Part shown: positions 8,005 to 16,949 of the stretch, piece by piece
Numbering within the stretch: the first letter of the stretch is position 1
How the letters are laid out: each line of letters opens with the position of its first letter
Source: Clostridia bacterium
Lineage (GTDB): Bacteria > Bacillota_A > Clostridia > Christensenellales > Aristaeellaceae
Direction of reading: 5' to 3'
Assembly (NCBI GenBank): GCA_017412025.1
Contig: JAFQOY010000090.1
Span: 1 to 25,703, forward strand
Length of the DNA stretch: 25,703 nucleotides
The notes under the pieces: generated by a model
What the model saw: only the letters and a program-made list of their open reading frames with translations
What the model was told of the DNA's origin: nothing
Databases searched by the model: none
Position numbers and translations under genes: made by a program

Positions 8005-11000
8005 TTGCGGCTGAAGAGACTGGAAATATACGGCTTTAAGTCGTTTGCAGACAGGACGGTCGTTGTCTTTGACGAGGGCATCACGGGCATTGTCGGCCCG
8101 AACGGCAGCGGCAAATCCAATCTGTCGGACGCTGTCAGATGGGTGCTGGGCGAGCAGAGCGCCAAGGCCCTGCGCGGCGGCAGGATGGAAGACGTCATTT
8201 TCAACGGTACCGAAAAGAGAAAGCGCCTTGGATACTGCGAGGTATCCCTCGTCTTTGACAATGAGGATCACGCGCTGCCGGTGGATTTCACCGAGGTGAT
8301 GATCACAAGGCGCGTGTACAGGAGCGGCGAGGGCGAGTACTACATCAACAAAGCGTCCTGCCGTCTCAGGGATATCATCGAGCTGTTCAGGGATACGGGC
8401 GTCGGCAAGGAAGGCTATTCCATCATCGGTCAGGGCAGGATCGGCGAGATTCTGTCCCAGAAGAGCGAGGACAGGCGCGGCATCTTTGAAGAGGCGGCTG
8501 GTATCGTCAAATACCGCACGCGCAAGGAGGAGAGCGAGAAGCGCCTTGCCAACATGCGCGACAATCTCTCCCGCGTGGAGGATATCATTGCGGAGCTGGA
8601 GAGCCAGCTGGAGCCGCTGGCGAAGGCCAGCGAGACGGCGAGGCATTACCTCGCGCTGCGCGACGAGCTGCGCGTGCTGGAATGCTCGTCCTTCGTCCTG
8701 CGCAGCGACCGCGCGAAGGAGCGTATCGAGGACGCGGAAGCGATGCTTGCTGGGCTCAGGGATGCGATTGAGCAGGAGGAACGCCGCACGGGCGAACTGA
8801 CCGCCGCGCGCGATACGGCGAACGCCGCCGCGCAGGCGCTTGAGGACGAGGTGTCCGCCGCGCACGAGACCGTGCTTGACCTCACGCGAGAAAAAGAGGC
8901 GCGCGAGGGTGAGCTGGGCATGCTCCGCGCTGAGATCGCGCGGATGGAGAAGGACGTGCTCAGCCTCGGCCAGGAAGAGGATATGCTCCTTACGCGCAGC
9001 AAGGCGCTGGAAGCGGAGATAGAGCAAAACGGTGCGGATACGGCCGCCTCGCGCAGCCGTATCGCTGCGCTGCAGCGCGAGCTGTACGCGAAGGAAGAGG
9101 CGCTTGCCGCCGCGCAGGAAGAGGCGCGGGAGGCCGAGGAAGCGCTTGAAGCACACAAGAGCGCGATCATCGATGCGATGAACCGCCTGAGCGACGTGCG
9201 CACCAGCGAGGCGCGCCTGTCCACGATGCGCAAGGAGCTTGAGCGCCGGGGCGCGGAGGCGGATGCGCAGCGCGAGGAGCTGGCCATCCTGGCACAGCGC
9301 CTTCAGGAGCAGCTTGACGAGGCCCGGGAGGAGCTTGAGCAGGCACAGAAGGCCGAGGCGGAGCTGGCTGAAGCGGAGCGCGGCATCGAGCAGGAATCGC
9401 AGGAGGCTGCGCAGAAGATTGCGCGCATCCAGCAGGCCATCAGCGATGTGAACGGGCAGAAGCAGGCGGCCGCCAGCCGTCTGCGTGTGCTGCGCGAGAT
9501 GGAGCGCGACTATGCCGGTTATCATGAGGCGGTCAAGAAGGTGCTGCTGCATGCGCGCGGTCATCAGGGCGTGCGCGGCGTCGTCGCGTCCCTGATGCAC
9601 GTGCCAAAGGAACTGGAGCGCGCGGTGGAGGCCGTGCTGGGCGGTGCGCTGCAGCATGTCGTCACGGCGGATGAATACGTGGCGCGCGATATGATCGCCT
9701 ACCTGAGAAACAACAAGATCGGCCGCGCGACCTTCCTGCCCATGACGACCATCAGCGGCAGAACGCTGAGCGCGCAGGAGCGCCAGCTTTTGTCCATGCC
9801 GGGCTGCGTCGGCCTTGCCAGCGAGCTGGTGGGCTTTGATGAGCAGTACCGCGGCATCGTGGAAAACCTGCTGGGCAGGACCGTGATCGCCGAGAATCTG
9901 GACGCAGGCATCGAGATCATGCGAAGAGGCCGCCATGCTTTTCGCCTGGTGACGCTTGAGGGCGACGTCATGCACTCCGGCGGCTCGATGACGGGCGGCA
10001 GCGCAGCGTCGCGCATGACCAGCCTGCTTTCGCGCGAGCGCGAGATCAAGGAGCATGAGGCGCTGCTTGAAAAGCTGGATGCGCAGCTTGCCGACTATGA
10101 AGCCCGGCTTGAAAAGGGCGAGGCTTACCGCGCGGCGATCAAGCAGAAGCGTGCCGCCGCGTTTGAAGAGCTGCACCAGGTGCAGATCGACGTATCCATC
10201 GCCAGCGAGCGCGTGAGAACGATCACGACGCAGTGCGAGGGGCATGCGCAGCAGGAGGAGCGCTGCGAGCTGCTCCGTGCGCAGATCAGGGAAAATCTTT
10301 CACAGATTGACAGCCAGCTTGCCGGCGCGCGCAGCACGCAGGCGGGCGAAGAGCGCACAAGCGATGAAATGAACCGCCGCACCGGCGAACTGAGCGACGC
10401 CGTCTACGACAAGCGTGAGGCGCTGGACAGCCTGCGCGAGGAGATGCAGAATGTCCGCCTGAGCCTCACCGCCGGCGAACGCGATCTGACGGCGCTGATG
10501 GCGGACGGCGTGCGCATGCGCCGGGAGCTGGAGGAGATCGCCGCCAGGCTCGGACAGGCGCACGAGAACAGGGAGAAGCTGATTCTGGAGCATCAGAGCG
10601 CAACACAGCAGCTGGCTGCGGATATGCAGGCCCAGTCGCTGTGCGCCCAAAGGCTTGAAACGGCGCAGCATACGCTTGCCGAAAAGCAGGCGCAGCGCAG
10701 CGACGCGAGCGAAAAGGTGCGTGCGCTCACGCAGGAGATCGATGCGCTCCGGGAGACGCTTTCCGCCGATCAGGAGAAGCATCACAAGGCGGAGATGGTG
10801 CTCTCGCGCACGCAGGCGGAGCTTACGCAGATGCAGCAGCGCATCTGGGACGAATACGAGTTGACGTATGCGGGCGCAAAGGATTATTTCAGCGATACGT
10901 TTGAGCTGGCCGCCGGGGACAGGCGCATCGGAGAAATCCGGCGCGAGATCCGCGCGATGGGTCCGGTCAACGTCACGGCGGTGGAGGATTACCGTGCCTG

Positions 11001-11574
11001 CCGCGAGCGGTATGACGATCTGAGCAGCCAGAGGAACGATCTGCTTAAGGCGCAGGAGGATCTGCAGGGCATTATCGCCAAGCTTCAGCGCCAGATGGAG
11101 CAGCAGTTCATGGAGAATTTTGCGCTGATGCAGAAGTATTTCTCCGAGACGTTCAGTAAGCTCTTCGGCGGCGGCCATGCGAATCTCAGGCTGCTTGACG
11201 AAAGCGATGTGCTGGGCTGCGGCATTGAGATTGAGGCGCAGCCGCCGGGCAAGAAGCTGCAGCTGCTCTCCCTGCTTTCCGGCGGAGAGCGCGCGCTGAC
11301 GGCGATTGCCATTCTCTTTGCGATGCTCAGGCTCAAGCCTACGCCGTTCTGCTTCCTTGACGAGATCGAGGCGGCGCTTGACGACGGCAACATCTCGACC
11401 TTTGCGGATTATCTGAGGGACTTCTCAAGGGATACGCAGTTTGTCGTTGTCACGCACAGAAAGGGCACCATGGAGCGCTGCGACGGCCTGTACGGCGTAG
11501 CGATGGAAGAAAAGGGCGTGTCCAGCATGCTCAGCGTCGAGCTCAAGGATGTGGGCGAGGACGCGATGGAATAA
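8005..11574 (+). CDS. smc: Chromosome segregation protein SMC
   Basis: SMC (1,189 residues, full length) is the ATPase of the bacterial condensin-like complex with ScpA and ScpB that organises and separates chromosomes. The N-terminal half of the ATPase head shows Walker A GPNGSGKSN at 31-39. Two long Ala/Glu/Arg-rich coiled coils (about 170-500 and 670-1,000) flank a hinge domain (about 500-665, ending near HSGGSMTGGS). The C-terminal head holds the ABC signature LSGGERALTAIAI at about 1,090 and Walker B FCFLDEIEAALDD at about 1,115. The start is TTG at 8005, with AAAGGAG 10 nt upstream; the nearby GTG at 8000 is out of frame. The extreme coiled-coil composition yields very long spurious open frames on the other strand. 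ftsY follows. Confidence 0.97.
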   Translation: MRLKRLEIYGFKSFADRTVVVFDEGITGIVGPNGSGKSNLSDAVRWVLGEQSAKALRGGRMEDVIFNGTEKRKRLGYCEVSLVFDNEDHALPVDFTEVMITRRVYRSGEGEYYINKASCRLRDIIELFRDTGVGKEGYSIIGQGRIGEILSQKSEDRRGIFEEAAGIVKYRTRKEESEKRLANMRDNLSRVEDIIAELESQLEPLAKASETARHYLALRDELRVLECSSFVLRSDRAKERIEDAEAMLAGLRDAIEQEERRTGELTAARDTANAAAQALEDEVSAAHETVLDLTREKEAREGELGMLRAEIARMEKDVLSLGQEEDMLLTRSKALEAEIEQNGADTAASRSRIAALQRELYAKEEALAAAQEEAREAEEALEAHKSAIIDAMNRLSDVRTSEARLSTMRKELERRGAEADAQREELAILAQRLQEQLDEAREELEQAQKAEAELAEAERGIEQESQEAAQKIARIQQAISDVNGQKQAAASRLRVLREMERDYAGYHEAVKKVLLHARGHQGVRGVVASLMHVPKELERAVEAVLGGALQHVVTADEYVARDMIAYLRNNKIGRATFLPMTTISGRTLSAQERQLLSMPGCVGLASELVGFDEQYRGIVENLLGRTVIAENLDAGIEIMRRGRHAFRLVTLEGDVMHSGGSMTGGSAASRMTSLLSREREIKEHEALLEKLDAQLADYEARLEKGEAYRAAIKQKRAAAFEELHQVQIDVSIASERVRTITTQCEGHAQQEERCELLRAQIRENLSQIDSQLAGARSTQAGEERTSDEMNRRTGELSDAVYDKREALDSLREEMQNVRLSLTAGERDLTALMADGVRMRRELEEIAARLGQAHENREKLILEHQSATQQLAADMQAQSLCAQRLETAQHTLAEKQAQRSDASEKVRALTQEIDALRETLSADQEKHHKAEMVLSRTQAELTQMQQRIWDEYELTYAGAKDYFSDTFELAAGDRRIGEIRREIRAMGPVNVTAVEDYRACRERYDDLSSQRNDLLKAQEDLQGIIAKLQRQMEQQFMENFALMQKYFSETFSKLFGGGHANLRLLDESDVLGCGIEIEAQPPGKKLQLLSLLSGGERALTAIAILFAMLRLKPTPFCFLDEIEAALDDGNISTFADYLRDFSRDTQFVVVTHRKGTMERCDGLYGVAMEEKGVSSMLSVELKDVGEDAME

Positions 11575-11616
11575 CCGGCGCAAGCGTGAGCCGGCATACA
11601 GAAAGGGGATATGACC

Positions 11617-12630
11617 ATGGCATTCTTTGGCTTTGGCAAGAAGAAAGAAGAAACCAGGCAGGAGCAGGAGAGCCTGCATCAGTCCGCGCCCGGAGCGGCG
11701 GAAACGGCGCAGCCCGCGGAGGATGAGCAGAAGAAGGGCATTTTTTCCCGCCTGTGGCAGGGCCTTTCCAAGACGAGAACCAACGTAGCCGGCCGTGTGG
11801 ACGAGCTGATTGAGGCGACGGAGGACATCGACGAGGATTTCTACGAGGACCTTGTGGACATCCTGATCATGAGCGATATGGGTGTGCGCACGAGCGACAA
11901 GGTGATCGCGGAGCTCAGGCGCCGTATTGAGCAGCAGCGCATCACGGACGCCCGAAAGGCGAGGGAGATTCTCAAGCAGATCCTCAAGGAGATCATGACC
12001 ATGGAGCGCAAGCCGCTCAGATGGCCGATGATCATGATGGTTGTGGGCGTCAACGGCGTGGGCAAGACGACCACCATCGGCAAGCTGGCGATGCGCTTCA
12101 ATGACGCGCGTCATTCCGTCGTTCTGGCTGCTGCGGATACCTTCCGCGCTGCCGCCGCCGATCAGCTGCAGATCTGGTCCGAGCGCGCGCAGGTGCCGAT
12201 TGTGCGCCACAGCGAGGGCGCAGACCCGGCTGCCGTCGTGTTTGATGGCATTCAGAAGGCGAAGGCCTCCGAGGCGGATCTGCTGATCGTCGATACGGCC
12301 GGACGCCTGCACAACAAGAAGAACCTGATGGAGGAGCTTCGCAAAATCTCCCGCATCGTGAGCCGCGAATACGCGGACGCTGAGGTGCGCACGCTGCTGG
12401 TGATTGACGCGACCACCGGACAGAACGGCCTGAATCAGGCGAGGGAGTTTTCCGAGGTGGCAGATGTGACCGGCATCGTGCTCACCAAGCTCGACGGAAC
12501 GGCCAAGGGCGGCATTGCCGTGGCGATCATGGACGAGCTCAAGCTGCCGGTGATGTATATCGGCGTGGGCGAGGGCATTGAGGATCTGCAGGCGTTTGAC
12601 GCGGAAGCGTTTGTCGATGCGATTTTCTGA
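11617..12630 (+). CDS. ftsY: Signal recognition particle receptor FtsY
   Basis: FtsY (337 residues) is the SRP receptor GTPase that docks ribosomes making membrane proteins at the membrane. The N-terminal 60 residues are charged and variable, beginning MAFFGFGKKKEE. The NG domain follows: G1 GVNGVGKTTTIGKLA at about 144-158, the family insertion motif DTFRAAAADQL, G3 DTAGRLHNKKNLMEEL, G4 TKLDGTAKGG and the C-terminal GVGEGIEDLQAFDAEAFVDAIF. An upstream in-frame ATG at 11611 lies only 2 nt from the AAGGGG ribosome binding site, so ATG 11617 with about 8 nt spacing is preferred. The gene follows smc after 42 bp. ffh, which commonly follows in Bacilli, is not here. Confidence 0.96.
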   Translation: MAFFGFGKKKEETRQEQESLHQSAPGAAETAQPAEDEQKKGIFSRLWQGLSKTRTNVAGRVDELIEATEDIDEDFYEDLVDILIMSDMGVRTSDKVIAELRRRIEQQRITDARKAREILKQILKEIMTMERKPLRWPMIMMVVGVNGVGKTTTIGKLAMRFNDARHSVVLAAADTFRAAAADQLQIWSERAQVPIVRHSEGADPAAVVFDGIQKAKASEADLLIVDTAGRLHNKKNLMEELRKISRIVSREYADAEVRTLLVIDATTGQNGLNQAREFSEVADVTGIVLTKLDGTAKGGIAVAIMDELKLPVMYIGVGEGIEDLQAFDAEAFVDAIF

Positions 12631-12672
12631 TCTTCACGCTGATGGAACCGCTGGATCAAAGGAGTGTGCTGC

Positions 12673-13215
12673 ATGCGGACTTTGAAGAGATTTCTGAGCT
12701 TTCTCGCCTCGCGCATGTTTTTTCTGACGATCATCAGTGCGCTGCTGATCATGGCGTTCTATCTGGCGATGAACACGGCCAATATCTGGGTGCTGATTGA
12801 CGACGGCCTGGGTGCGCGTGCCGCAGCCGTACTGACGGGCGAGACGCAGACGGAGCTGACGAAGTACTTCAAGCAGGAGTTCATCAGCCAGGATCCGGTG
12901 CTTCAGGTGGGCAGGAGCGATGTTTCGCCGTACATGGATTATGAGATCCGCGGCTTTGATCACCGCGTTCGGATGGTTTCCGTCTGGTCCTGGCCGTGGG
13001 AGGACGTGGCCAGGGCGGAGGTTATCGAAAGCATTCCGGCGATAGACGGCACGATCAAGTCCTCACGACGGGAGGCAGCGCTGGCTGCCGGCGGCGAGGA
13101 GAGGCTGTCTCCGCCATCCTGGGCTACTTCGCGCTATCGCGTGACGCTCACCAGAACGGGCGGCCGATGGATGATCGCCAATTTGCAGCTGATTGAACAG
13201 ATTGAAGAAGAATAA
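12673..13215 (+). CDS. Membrane-anchored protein of unknown function between ftsY and dusB
   Basis: A 180-residue protein that I cannot assign to a named family. Residues 1-12 are basic (MRTLKRFLSFLASR), followed by one hydrophobic segment (about 14-35, MFFLTIISALLIMAFYLAM), giving a probable N-in membrane anchor or uncleaved signal. The remaining 145 residues are soluble and would face outward. They include a Trp-rich stretch (VSVWSWPWEDVA), and near the end YRVTLTRTGGRWMIANLQLIEQ, which resembles the closing strand of NTF2-like or SnoaL-like small domains; this resemblance is weak. AAAGGAG lies 8 nt before ATG 12673. It is tightly placed 42 bp after ftsY and 5 bp before dusB, so it is expressed with them. 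A role in the cell envelope is plausible, but not shown. Confidence 0.8.
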   Translation: MRTLKRFLSFLASRMFFLTIISALLIMAFYLAMNTANIWVLIDDGLGARAAAVLTGETQTELTKYFKQEFISQDPVLQVGRSDVSPYMDYEIRGFDHRVRMVSVWSWPWEDVARAEVIESIPAIDGTIKSSRREAALAAGGEERLSPPSWATSRYRVTLTRTGGRWMIANLQLIEQIEEE

Positions 13216-13220
13216 GCGAC

Positions 13221-14213
13221 ATGACAAACCGGAATTATGTTTTTTCGGCGGAGTTTCTTCGGCGGGGGGCGATGCTCGCGCCGATGGCCGGCGTGACGGA
13301 TATGCCGTTTCGCGTACTCTGCCATGAGATGGGCTGCCCGATGGCGGTCAGCGAGATGGTCAGCGCCAAGGGATATGTTCTTTCTCCGAAGGGAAACCGG
13401 GCGCAGCGCGAACTGCTGGCTGTGGACCCGCGCGAGGAAGGCGCGGTCGCGCTGCAGATTTTCGGGCATGAGCCGGAGATCATGGCACAGGCCGCGCATG
13501 AGCTGACGCTGGATCACCGCTTTGCCATGCTGGACATCAACATGGGCTGCCCTGTGCCCAAAATCGTCGGAAACGGTGAGGGAAGCGCGCTGATGAAGAA
13601 TCCCGATCTGGCGGCGGCGATCGTGCGCGAGGTGGCTGCGGCGTCTCATGTGCCGGTGACGGTCAAGATGCGCCTGGGGTTTGAAGCCGGCAGCGAGGCG
13701 TATCTGGCGCTTGCTCCGCTTGTGGAGCAGGCCGGTGCAAAGATGATCACGCTGCATGCGCGCACGCGCAGCCAGTTTTATGAAGGGAAAGCCGACTGGG
13801 AGGCGATCCGCAGGGTGAAGGAACGGGTTTCTATTCCTGTCGTGGGCAATGGAGACGTGGCCTGCTGGCAGGATGCGCTGCGCATGATGGAGACGACGGG
13901 CTGTGACGGCGTGGCTGTCGGCCGCGCTGCGCAGGGCAATCCATGGATATTTGAGCAGATCCGGGACGGACTGGCAGGAAAGGCTGTCCGAGAGATTCCG
14001 CCGCAGGAGAAGCTCACTGTCCTTCTGCGCCATGCGTCCATGCTCAGCGCGCTCAAGGGAGAGACGGTCGCCGTGCGCGAGATGCGGCGGCATATCGTCT
14101 GCTATGTGCGCGGCATGCGAGACGCGGCAAAAATCCGTACGAAAGTAAATTCAATCTTGACGATGAATGCGTTGAGCGAAGAGTTGACAGCATTCATGCT
14201 TTCAAGAGAATAA
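13221..14213 (+). CDS. dusB: tRNA-dihydrouridine synthase, DusB type
   Basis: A 330-residue FMN enzyme that reduces specific uridines of tRNA to dihydrouridine with NADPH. Typical features are the N-terminal AMLAPMAGVTDMPFR (FMN-binding barrel strand), the segment MLDINMGCPVPKIVGNGEGS with the catalytic Cys110, the VTVKMRLGF strand, ITLHARTRSQFYEGKADW, PVVGNGDV and VAVGRAAQGNPWIF phosphate-binding region, and a C-terminal helical domain with REMRRHIVCYVRGM. Together these favour the DusB branch over DusA or DusC. The ATG lies 5 nt after the stop of the membrane protein gene, with only a weak purine-rich ribosome binding site, suggesting translational coupling. It is the last gene of the plus-strand operon, ending at a terminator. 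Confidence 0.93.
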   Translation: MTNRNYVFSAEFLRRGAMLAPMAGVTDMPFRVLCHEMGCPMAVSEMVSAKGYVLSPKGNRAQRELLAVDPREEGAVALQIFGHEPEIMAQAAHELTLDHRFAMLDINMGCPVPKIVGNGEGSALMKNPDLAAAIVREVAAASHVPVTVKMRLGFEAGSEAYLALAPLVEQAGAKMITLHARTRSQFYEGKADWEAIRRVKERVSIPVVGNGDVACWQDALRMMETTGCDGVAVGRAAQGNPWIFEQIRDGLAGKAVREIPPQEKLTVLLRHASMLSALKGETVAVREMRRHIVCYVRGMRDAAKIRTKVNSILTMNALSEELTAFMLSRE

Positions 14214-14252
14214 AACATGGCCGCTTCCCGGGTGATGGGAGGCGGTCATGTT
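14214..14252. terminator. Bidirectional terminator after dusB
   Basis: Arms 14214-14229 and 14237-14252 pair over 16 bp with two G-U pairs. T-rich bases flank both ends (TTATTTGCTT on plus, TTTTATT on minus). It separates dusB from the convergent SdpI-like gene. Confidence 0.8.
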
Positions 14253-14266
14253 ATTTGCTTGCCGGA

Positions 14267-14626
14267 TCAGTTCGCACGTCGGCAGTAGTTTTGCAGGCTG
14301 ATTTCGATGCTGGCCATCAGGAAGAGCATAACGACAACCTGAAATCCGAGTGCGATACCGCCAAGGATGACGAGCGTCACGACGTCTTTGGCTGGAATGC
14401 ACAGGATGAAGAGCAGAGAGGCGACAATCATTAAAATGCCGCCGAGCATGTAGCGCAGATGCATGATGCGCTGCGCGTACTGCCAGGCTCCCTTAGAGGA
14501 AAGGGACAAGGCGGAACGATAGCCGCCTCTGCTGCCGATTGTGGTATGCTTCTGTCGGACAGACAGAAGCATGTAACCTGGAAGAAGCAGCAGCAGGATA
14601 CAGATTAAAGCAGTGACAGCAGACAT
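14267..14626 (-). CDS. Small membrane protein resembling the SdpI/YhfL family
   Basis: A 119-residue integral membrane protein with three hydrophobic segments (about 2-22, 57-77 and 83-107). Between the first and second lies GSRGGYRSALSLSSKGAWQY followed by AQR, similar to the G-[YF]-R-[TS]...AW...A.R loop of SdpI-type proteins. B. subtilis SdpI gives immunity to the SdpC toxin and senses it, but many homologues are of unknown role, and no toxin gene is next to this one. GGAGG lies 7 nt before ATG 14626. It is a single-gene unit on the minus strand with its own putative promoter (14659-14687), and ends at the bidirectional terminator shared with dusB. The family call is moderate, since it rests on one loop motif and topology. 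Confidence 0.68.
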   Translation of the reverse strand: MSAVTALICILLLLLPGYMLLSVRQKHTTIGSRGGYRSALSLSSKGAWQYAQRIMHLRYMLGGILMIVASLLFILCIPAKDVVTLVILGGIALGFQVVVMLFLMASIEISLQNYCRRAN

Positions 14627-14658
14627 GATAATACCTCCAGATCGATGTTTTTGTTTAT

Positions 14659-14687
14659 GTTATCTATCTGCTGTCTATGATCGTCAA
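14659..14687 (-). promoter_or_regulatory. Putative promoter of the SdpI-like gene
   Basis: On the minus strand TTGACG (14687-14682), 17-bp spacer, GATAAC (14664-14659). The -35 is near consensus, the -10 matches at four of six positions. The bases from 14700 to 14790 are very AT-rich and hold no recognisable gene. Confidence 0.5.
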
Positions 14688-14813
14688 GACGGATTAACGC
14701 TAAGTAACTGACAAGAAAAACTTAATAATATAAAGTAATTTTATAAATAAATACGTATAAAAACATCTTTATATTCATCTGGAAAGAAACATAGCGCATG
14801 GACTTGGCATGTC

Positions 14814-15578
14814 TTACATTGCGGCAGAAGCCATGTTCAGCAGTGTTGTAAACAGGCTCAAACGCAGCATATTCTGATTACGCTGAAGCGTATGACTCTG
14901 AAAGACGGAAATCATGGAGAAAAGCGCACCGATAATGGCGCCGGGAAGCAGCCATAGCAGCACGTCTGCATCGGGCAGCTGCAGCCTCAGACGAATGAGT
15001 ATAGTAACGAGTTTGCCTGCCATGGAGAAGAGCGTAATGGTCAGCGCCGCGATGGAGGATTCATCGTCTTCTGCATCAAAGAGCAGAAAGTAAGCCGTCA
15101 GGGTGAGCAGCTCCGCGCTGAAGGAAAGAAAAGAGGCAAACAGGCCGACGACGAGCGCCACAGGCAGAGAGGCCAGGCGTGTAACAGACAGCTGCTGAAG
15201 CGTCCTTGACAGCGTCTGAAAGTAGACGGCAGGCAGCGCTATGAGGGCGAAGAGCAGCGCATTCTGCAAAAACACGGCGGACGGGCGCGCAAGCACGGAG
15301 AGGAACCGGGATGAGATCAGATCACCCAGCACGCCGCCGATTGCCGCGCCTGCTGCGAGCAGAATCAGCTCGTCCTGATGCAGTGGAAGCGGCTGGCTGA
15401 GCGCAAAGAAGGCGCTGACCAACGCCGCACAGAGCGTCGCCATGGTGCAAAGCAGGGCGATGGAGGTCTGGGAAAGCGGCGATACGGCGTCGAGCATGGG
15501 TCTTAACAGCGTCGTGGCGCCAATCCCGGAGGAAAGACCGAAAAATGCGCTCACAGCGCTGAGAATCAGATAGATCAT
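14814..15578 (-). CDS. TauE/SafE-family membrane permease
   Basis: A 254-residue multi-spanning membrane protein with about seven or eight hydrophobic segments. The N-terminal half, FFGLSSGIGATTLLRPML..., corresponds to the GIGGG-type loop of TauE/SafE (formerly DUF81) proteins, and the second half repeats the pattern as usual in this family. Members move small anions such as sulfite, sulfoacetate or other sulfur compounds, but most are uncharacterised and the substrate here cannot be predicted. The ATG at 15578 overlaps the TGA of the enolase gene by 4 nt (ATGA), a classic coupling arrangement; an upstream GTG at 15599 has no ribosome binding site. No clear terminator was seen between its stop and the SdpI-like promoter; that stretch is AT-rich. 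Confidence 0.75.
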   Translation of the reverse strand: MIYLILSAVSAFFGLSSGIGATTLLRPMLDAVSPLSQTSIALLCTMATLCAALVSAFFALSQPLPLHQDELILLAAGAAIGGVLGDLISSRFLSVLARPSAVFLQNALLFALIALPAVYFQTLSRTLQQLSVTRLASLPVALVVGLFASFLSFSAELLTLTAYFLLFDAEDDESSIAALTITLFSMAGKLVTILIRLRLQLPDADVLLWLLPGAIIGALFSMISVFQSHTLQRNQNMLRLSLFTTLLNMASAAM

Positions 15579-16855
15579 GGCTGTTTCGCCGCTTTCCACA
15601 GCACAGCGGAAGAACCGAGCGCGTCTTCAATGCGCAGCAGACGATTGTATTTGCACACGCGCTCGCTGCGGCAAGGCGCGCCTGTTTTGATCTGTCCTGC
15701 GTTGAGTGCGACAGCGAGGTCTGCGATGGCGGTATCCTCGCTTTCTCCCGAACGATGGGAGATGATCGTGCGGTATCCGCTTTTCTGTGCCATCTGCTGC
15801 GCGCGGATGGTTTGCGTGAGCGTGCCAATCTGATTGGGCTTGAGGAGAATTGCATTTGCGCAGCCCATCCGGACGCCTTTGTCAAGCCGCCGTGTGTGGG
15901 TCACAAACAGATCGTCGCCGACCAGCTGGCAGCTATCGCCCAGCGCTTTTGTCAGCGTCTGCCAGGCCGGCCAGTCCTCCTCGCCGAGCGGGTCTTCGAT
16001 CGAGCGGATCGGATATTTGCTGCACAGCGATTGCCAGTGTCCGATCAGCGCATCAGCGGTGAATTCACGTCCGCATTTGGGCATGATATAGCCGCTGCGC
16101 TGCTTCCATTCGCTTGCAGCAGCGTCCAGCGCAAGCGTAATGTCCGTTCCAGGCGCATAGCCGGCGCGCGTGACAGCTTCCAGAATCAGCTCAATCGCCT
16201 GCGTCTCCTCACTGATTTCCGGTGCAAAACCTCCCTCGTCGCCCACGGAGGTGGAAAGGCCGCGCTTTTTCAGCAGCGCGCCCAGCGCATGATAGATCTC
16301 TGTGCCCATGCGCAGCGCGGCACGGAAGCTGTCTGCGCCTGATGGGATGATCATGAATTCCTGAATGTCCAGCCCGTTTGCAGCATGAGCGCCGCCGTTG
16401 AGGATGTTCATCATCGGCATGGGCAGCGTTACGGCCTGCGCGCCGCCCAGAAAGCGATACAGCGCGATATGCTGCGCGCTGGCTGCCGCCTTTGCACAGC
16501 AGAGAGAGACGGCCAGCGCGGCGTTTGCGCCGAGCACGGACATGTTGTCCGTTCCATCCAGGGCGATGATCGCCTGGTCGACCGCCCATGGGTCGGCAGC
16601 GTCCATGCCGCGCAGCGCCTTGTCAATCAGCGTGGATACGTTCTTGCAGGCCCTCCGCACGCCTTTTCCGCCAAAGAGCTGCATGTCGTTGTCTCGCAGT
16701 TCCAGCGCCTCGAATCTGCCTGTGGATGCGCCGCTGGGTGAAATGGCGGTGCAGGTGACGCCGCACGCAAGGCGTACCTCGGCCTCGACAGTCGGGTTTC
16801 CGCGTGAGTCCAGCACCTCTCTGCCCAGTATGCTGACGATTTCGGTGTCATTCAT
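15575..16855 (-). CDS. eno: Enolase (phosphopyruvate hydratase)
   Basis: Enolase (426 residues) interconverts 2-phosphoglycerate and phosphoenolpyruvate in glycolysis and gluconeogenesis. All catalytic positions known in the family can be seen: the mobile loop SPSGASTG, His in NGGAHAANG, Glu in IQEFMI, Glu in GDEGGFAP, the magnesium ligands in ALDAAASEW, SIEDPLGEEDW and LVGDDLFVTH, the catalytic Lys in LLKPNQIGTLT, HRS in ISHRSGESEDT, and Lys in GQIKTGAPCRSER. It is therefore expected to be active. Some positions are less common than in model enolases (VTHTRRL where VTNPERL is usual, CRSERVCKYN where SRTDRVAKYN is usual). AGGAGG lies 9 nt before ATG 16855. No other glycolytic gene is adjacent; the only partner is the coupled TauE-like permease. 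Whether it is the sole enolase of the genome is unknown. Confidence 0.95.
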   Translation of the reverse strand: MNDTEIVSILGREVLDSRGNPTVEAEVRLACGVTCTAISPSGASTGRFEALELRDNDMQLFGGKGVRRACKNVSTLIDKALRGMDAADPWAVDQAIIALDGTDNMSVLGANAALAVSLCCAKAAASAQHIALYRFLGGAQAVTLPMPMMNILNGGAHAANGLDIQEFMIIPSGADSFRAALRMGTEIYHALGALLKKRGLSTSVGDEGGFAPEISEETQAIELILEAVTRAGYAPGTDITLALDAAASEWKQRSGYIMPKCGREFTADALIGHWQSLCSKYPIRSIEDPLGEEDWPAWQTLTKALGDSCQLVGDDLFVTHTRRLDKGVRMGCANAILLKPNQIGTLTQTIRAQQMAQKSGYRTIISHRSGESEDTAIADLAVALNAGQIKTGAPCRSERVCKYNRLLRIEDALGSSAVLWKAAKQP

Positions 16856-16949
16856 CGTTCTGCCTCCTGCATTTTCTTTTCACGCAGGATACCCCGGACG
16901 GACGTGGGATATGCGCGGATGGACTGCACGGCGCTTCGGATATACAGGA

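Noticed and set aside
7834..10245. 803-aa open frame on the minus strand
   Set aside because: Shadow of rnc and smc; Leu/Arg/His-rich translation typical of the reverse of a GC-rich coiled-coil gene.
10300..12312. 292-aa and 295-aa open frames on the minus strand
   Set aside because: Shadows of smc and ftsY with no motifs or translation signals.
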